Shown here: in pieces, positions 6,291 to 8,744 of the stretch
How positions within the stretch are numbered: the first letter of the stretch is position 1
Layout of the letters: each line of letters starts with the position of its first letter
Assembly: GCA_024635735.1 (NCBI GenBank)
Contig: JAGXII010000073.1
Coordinates: 1 to 8,744, forward strand
DNA length: 8,744 bases
Reading direction: 5' to 3'
Origin: Christiangramia sp.
GTDB taxonomy: Bacteria > Bacteroidota > Bacteroidia > Flavobacteriales > Flavobacteriaceae
Position numbers and translations under genes: made by a program
The notes under the pieces: generated by a model
What the model saw: the letters and a program-made list of their open reading frames with translations, nothing else
Databases searched by the model: none
Told to the model about the DNA's origin: nothing

Positions 6291-7295
6291 ATGGACGAAG
6301 CAAGACAAATCGTTAGTGATATTCAGAAAGGTGATATAAAACCCATTTATTTTTTGATGGGAGAAGAGCCTTACTACATTGACAAGATTTCCGATTATAT
6401 TGAAAATACAATTTTAACCGAAGAAGAGCAAGGTTTTAACCAAATGCTCATCTATGGAAGAGATACGACTATAGATGATATTGTAAGCAATGCAAAGCGC
6501 TTTCCAATGATGGCAGAAAGGCAGGTTGTGATTGTTAAAGAAGCTCAGGATTTGTCCAGAACCATAGAGAACCTGGAAACCTATGCTGAAAATCCTCAGC
6601 CTACAACCGTTCTGGTAGTATGCTATAAATATAAAAAAATAGATAAGCGCAAGAAACTCTATAAGGCAATTTCCAAAACGGGTGTTATTTTCGAGGGTAA
6701 AAAGCTTTATGAAAATCAGGTTGGCGACTGGATCATAAAAAACTTAAAGAGCAAGGGATATCCCATTTCTCCAAAAGCGGCTCAAATGCTAGTAGAATTT
6801 CTGGGAACCGATCTCGGGAAGATTGATAATGAACTACAAAAGCTTCAGCTTATTTGTCCGAAGGGAACTACGATAACACCCCAAATTATTGAGGAAAATA
6901 TAGGGATAAGTAAGGATTTTAATAATTTTGAACTTCGAAATGCCATAGGGGAGAGAGATACTCTAAAAGCACACCAGATTATTAATTACTTTGCACAAAG
7001 TCCTAAGGATAATCCACTGGTGGTGACTATTTCTTTATTGTTTGGTTTTTTTTCACAACTACTTCAATATCATGGGCTTAATGACAAATCTAAAGGAGCA
7101 GTTGCAAAACAATTGAAAATAAGTCCGTTTTTTGTAAAAGATTATGCAATAGCAGCCAGAAACTATCCTATGAAAAAAGTAAGCGCGGCAATAAGTCTTA
7201 TTCAGGAAACTGATGTAAAAAGTAAAGGGGTGGGCGCGTCTAATGTTTCTCAGGGCGATTTATTAAAAGAATTACTGGTGAAAATAATGAACTAA
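6291..7295 (+). CDS. holA: DNA polymerase III delta subunit
   Basis: The delta subunit of the clamp loader, which opens the beta sliding clamp and loads it on primed DNA together with tau/gamma and delta-prime. The 334-residue protein has the usual length. The N-terminal AAA+-like domain starts with PIYFLMGEEPYYIDK (18-32), in which the Walker A is degenerate as in all delta subunits. It continues with RFPMMAERQVVIVKEAQ (70-86), which holds the clamp-contacting region, and KKIDKRKKLYKAI (115-127). The middle domain has LGTDLGKIDNELQKL (171-185), and the C-terminal collar domain covers about 212-334 (FNNFELRNAIGERD, NPLVVTISLLFGFFSQLLQYH). The ATG at 6291 fits the family N-terminus; no clear Shine-Dalgarno site is visible upstream. 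It is divergent from the HsdR-N-like gene across 85 bp and overlaps menA by one base (TAATG). Confidence 0.95.
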   Translation: MDEARQIVSDIQKGDIKPIYFLMGEEPYYIDKISDYIENTILTEEEQGFNQMLIYGRDTTIDDIVSNAKRFPMMAERQVVIVKEAQDLSRTIENLETYAENPQPTTVLVVCYKYKKIDKRKKLYKAISKTGVIFEGKKLYENQVGDWIIKNLKSKGYPISPKAAQMLVEFLGTDLGKIDNELQKLQLICPKGTTITPQIIEENIGISKDFNNFELRNAIGERDTLKAHQIINYFAQSPKDNPLVVTISLLFGFFSQLLQYHGLNDKSKGAVAKQLKISPFFVKDYAIAARNYPMKKVSAAISLIQETDVKSKGVGASNVSQGDLLKELLVKIMN

Positions 7296-8197
7296 TGAAG
7301 AGTTTTGCATCATGGATCAACGCCGCAAGGCTCAGGACTTTACCTTTATCTGTATCAGGAATTTGTGTGGGCAGTAGCGTGGCAGCGTATCAGGGATATT
7401 TTAATATCAGTATTTTCAGCCTGGCTTTAGGAACAACCTTAGGCCTACAGATACTTTCCAATTTTGCCAATGATTACGGAGATGGGGTAAAAGGAACCGA
7501 TAATGAAGACCGCACTGCACCACAAAGAGCAATTCAAAGCGGACTCATTTCGCAAAAAGAAATGCTTCAGGCAATTATTATCACGGCTATTGCAACACTT
7601 TTTCTGGCAATACTTCTTATTTATGCATCTTTTGGGACTGAAAAGCTCCTTTCTTCGCTTATATTTTTCCTTTTGGGAATCGCGTCAATTGCCGCGGCCA
7701 TTAAATATACAGTGGGTAATTCGGCATATGGGTACCGTGGGATGGGTGATATATTTGTTTTCATCTTCTTTGGTATAGTAGCGGTATATGGTTCCTATTA
7801 TTTATATACTCACGATCATAACTGGATAAGTTTATTTCCGGCTATATCTATAGGCTTACTCAGTACAGCAGTGCTAAATATTAATAATTTAAGGGATCGG
7901 GCTTCAGATGAAAAGGCCGGGAAGATTACTTTAGTGGTGAAGCTGGGTGAAAGTAAAGCGAAGGATTATCATTACTCTCTTATTCTTGGGGCTTTGATGT
8001 GTATGGTAATTTATACCGTAATAAATTCAACAGAGCTCAATGATTTTATATACCTTATTGCTTTTATCCCGCTAATATTTCATTTGAGAAGAGTGGTGAA
8101 AAATGAGGATCCTAAGTTGCTGGATCCGGAACTTAAAATTGTAGCCCTGTCTACTTTTGGAATATCCCTTCTTTTTGCCTTAGGTCTTCTCTGGTAA
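7295..8197 (+). CDS. menA: 1,4-dihydroxy-2-naphthoate polyprenyltransferase
   Basis: Integral membrane UbiA-family prenyltransferase that attaches the polyprenyl tail to 1,4-dihydroxy-2-naphthoate, giving demethylmenaquinone in menaquinone synthesis. The 300-residue protein has about eight or nine hydrophobic segments. The first Asp-rich motif is NFANDYGDGVKGTD (56-69), followed by the MenA-typical RTAPQRAIQSGLIS (73-86). The second is NNLRDRASDEKAGK (197-210), with the DxxxD pair at D201 and D205; both bind the Mg2+-diphosphate of the prenyl donor. The GMGDIFVFIFFG segment (149-160) is also typical. It starts on the A of the holA stop codon (TAATG), implying coupled translation and a shared transcript with holA. 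No terminator is evident before the hydrolase gene, so transcription may continue. No other men gene lies in the window. Confidence 0.94.
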   Translation: MKSFASWINAARLRTLPLSVSGICVGSSVAAYQGYFNISIFSLALGTTLGLQILSNFANDYGDGVKGTDNEDRTAPQRAIQSGLISQKEMLQAIIITAIATLFLAILLIYASFGTEKLLSSLIFFLLGIASIAAAIKYTVGNSAYGYRGMGDIFVFIFFGIVAVYGSYYLYTHDHNWISLFPAISIGLLSTAVLNINNLRDRASDEKAGKITLVVKLGESKAKDYHYSLILGALMCMVIYTVINSTELNDFIYLIAFIPLIFHLRRVVKNEDPKLLDPELKIVALSTFGISLLFALGLLW

Positions 8198-8289
8198 GTT
8201 TCGGGTATATTTAACAAAATTATATAAAGCGTGCTCTGTATGTTTTTTATCTAATCCTTATTTTTATGACAAACCTTAAAAATTAGAAT

Positions 8290-8721
8290 ATGAAAGTTAC
8301 TTTTTACGGTCAGAATTCACTCGGAATAAAGATTGGAGATATCCATGTTCTGGTGGATCCCTTTATTACCGGAAATGATTTATCTAAAGACAAAATAGAC
8401 ATCATGGACCTGAAGGCCGATTATATACTTCTTACGCACGCCCATCAGGATCATATACTGGATGCTGAAGCGATCGCAAAGAATACCGGTGCCGTGATTG
8501 TGAGTAACTTTGAGATCGCCAATCATTATGAAGACAAAGGTTTTGAAGTACATCCAATGAATCACGGGGGAAGCTGGGATTTTGAATTTGGAAATGTAAA
8601 ATATGTAACGGCCCTTCATACCAGCTCATTTCCCGATGGAAGTTATGGAGGCCAGCCGGGCGGATTTGTAATCGAGGGAGAACACAAAAATATTTATATT
8701 GCCGGGGACACCGCTTTAACC
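8290..8721 (+). CDS. Metallo-beta-lactamase-fold hydrolase (UPF0173/UlaG-like), 3'-truncated
   Basis: The first 144 residues of a metal-dependent hydrolase of the UPF0173/UlaG-like group, which is normally about 225 residues. The N-terminus MKVTFYGQNSLGIKIG and LVDPFITGN (21-29) are characteristic. The metal-binding HxHxDH motif is THAHQDH (49-55, H50, H52, D54, H55), further ligands are likely H110 (TALHTSSF) and D140 (AGDTALT), and GSYGGQPGGFVIEG (117-130) is typical of the group. Two metal ions, usually zinc or manganese, would be bound; the substrate is unknown. The frame stays open to 8744, but the last seven codons (LSLIHIS) come from sequencing adapter, so genomic sequence stops at 8721. 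It lies 92 bp after menA on the same strand. In flavobacteria I recall this gene type next to menaquinone genes, which may hint at a related role. The ATG at 8290 is the only sensible start. Confidence 0.93.
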
Positions 8722-8744
8722 CTGTCTCTTATACACATCTCCGA
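8722..8744 (+). other. Nextera/Tn5 transposase adapter sequence (artefact)
   Basis: Bases 8722-8740 read CTGTCTCTTATACACATCT, the exact 19-base Tn5 mosaic end used in Nextera libraries. The next four bases, CCGA, continue as the Nextera read-2 adapter does. It sits at the very end of the window, as expected from untrimmed read-through at a contig edge. It is not part of the genome and should be removed before annotation. Confidence 0.96.

Noticed and set aside
8722..8740. A Tn5/IS50 mosaic end, suggesting a transposon boundary
   Set aside because: It is followed by Nextera adapter bases rather than IS50 sequence and lies exactly at the contig end, so a library artefact is far more likely.

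Overview
The window is a stretch of an AT-rich Bacteroidota chromosome, most likely from a marine flavobacterium of the Gramella/Salegentibacter/Zunongwangia type. The evidence is protein style only: the MenA, HolA, YciO-like and OmpA lipoprotein sequences read like flavobacterial family members, one or two promoters fit the Bacteroidota -7 consensus TAnnTTTG, and Shine-Dalgarno sites are weak or absent. No genus can be fixed without a database search. It is mostly housekeeping DNA. I see no CRISPR array, tRNA, rRNA, insertion sequence or phage gene.

Layout. From 2 to 1615 (+) lies the C-terminal two thirds or so of a UvrD/PcrA-type DNA helicase, closed by a clear intrinsic terminator (1645-1672). 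The roughly 300 bp behind it look empty but hold the decayed remains of a small DUF2945 (Tudor-like) gene (1688-1901) with three separate lesions. A YciO/YrdC-type protein (1970-2590, +) converges on a minus-strand block. Read in its own direction, that block runs: a stand-alone HsdR-N-like PD-(D/E)XK protein (6205-5759), a family 2 glycosyltransferase broken by a one-base frameshift (5759-4762), an OmpA-family coiled-coil lipoprotein with its own candidate promoter and terminator (4670-3825), and a lipoprotein carrying an HEXXH zinc-peptidase site (3692-2604). Divergent from the HsdR-N-like gene are holA (DNA polymerase III delta, 6291-7295, +), menA (menaquinone synthesis, 7295-8197, +) and the start of a metallo-beta-lactamase-fold hydrolase (8290 onward, +).

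How the genes relate. Two pairs overlap by one base in a TAATG arrangement: the HsdR-N-like gene with the glycosyltransferase, and holA with menA. Both are probably translated in a coupled way although their functions look unrelated. The OmpA-like protein and the metallopeptidase are both predicted envelope lipoproteins but are separated by a strong terminator.

The end of the window is not genomic. Bases 8722-8744 match the Tn5/Nextera mosaic end followed by the first bases of the Nextera adapter, so the hydrolase reading frame is real only to 8721. I found no convincing new biological system. The items most worth a second look are the adapter tail, the DUF2945 pseudogene, the glycosyltransferase frameshift and the orphan HsdR-N-like nuclease beside holA.
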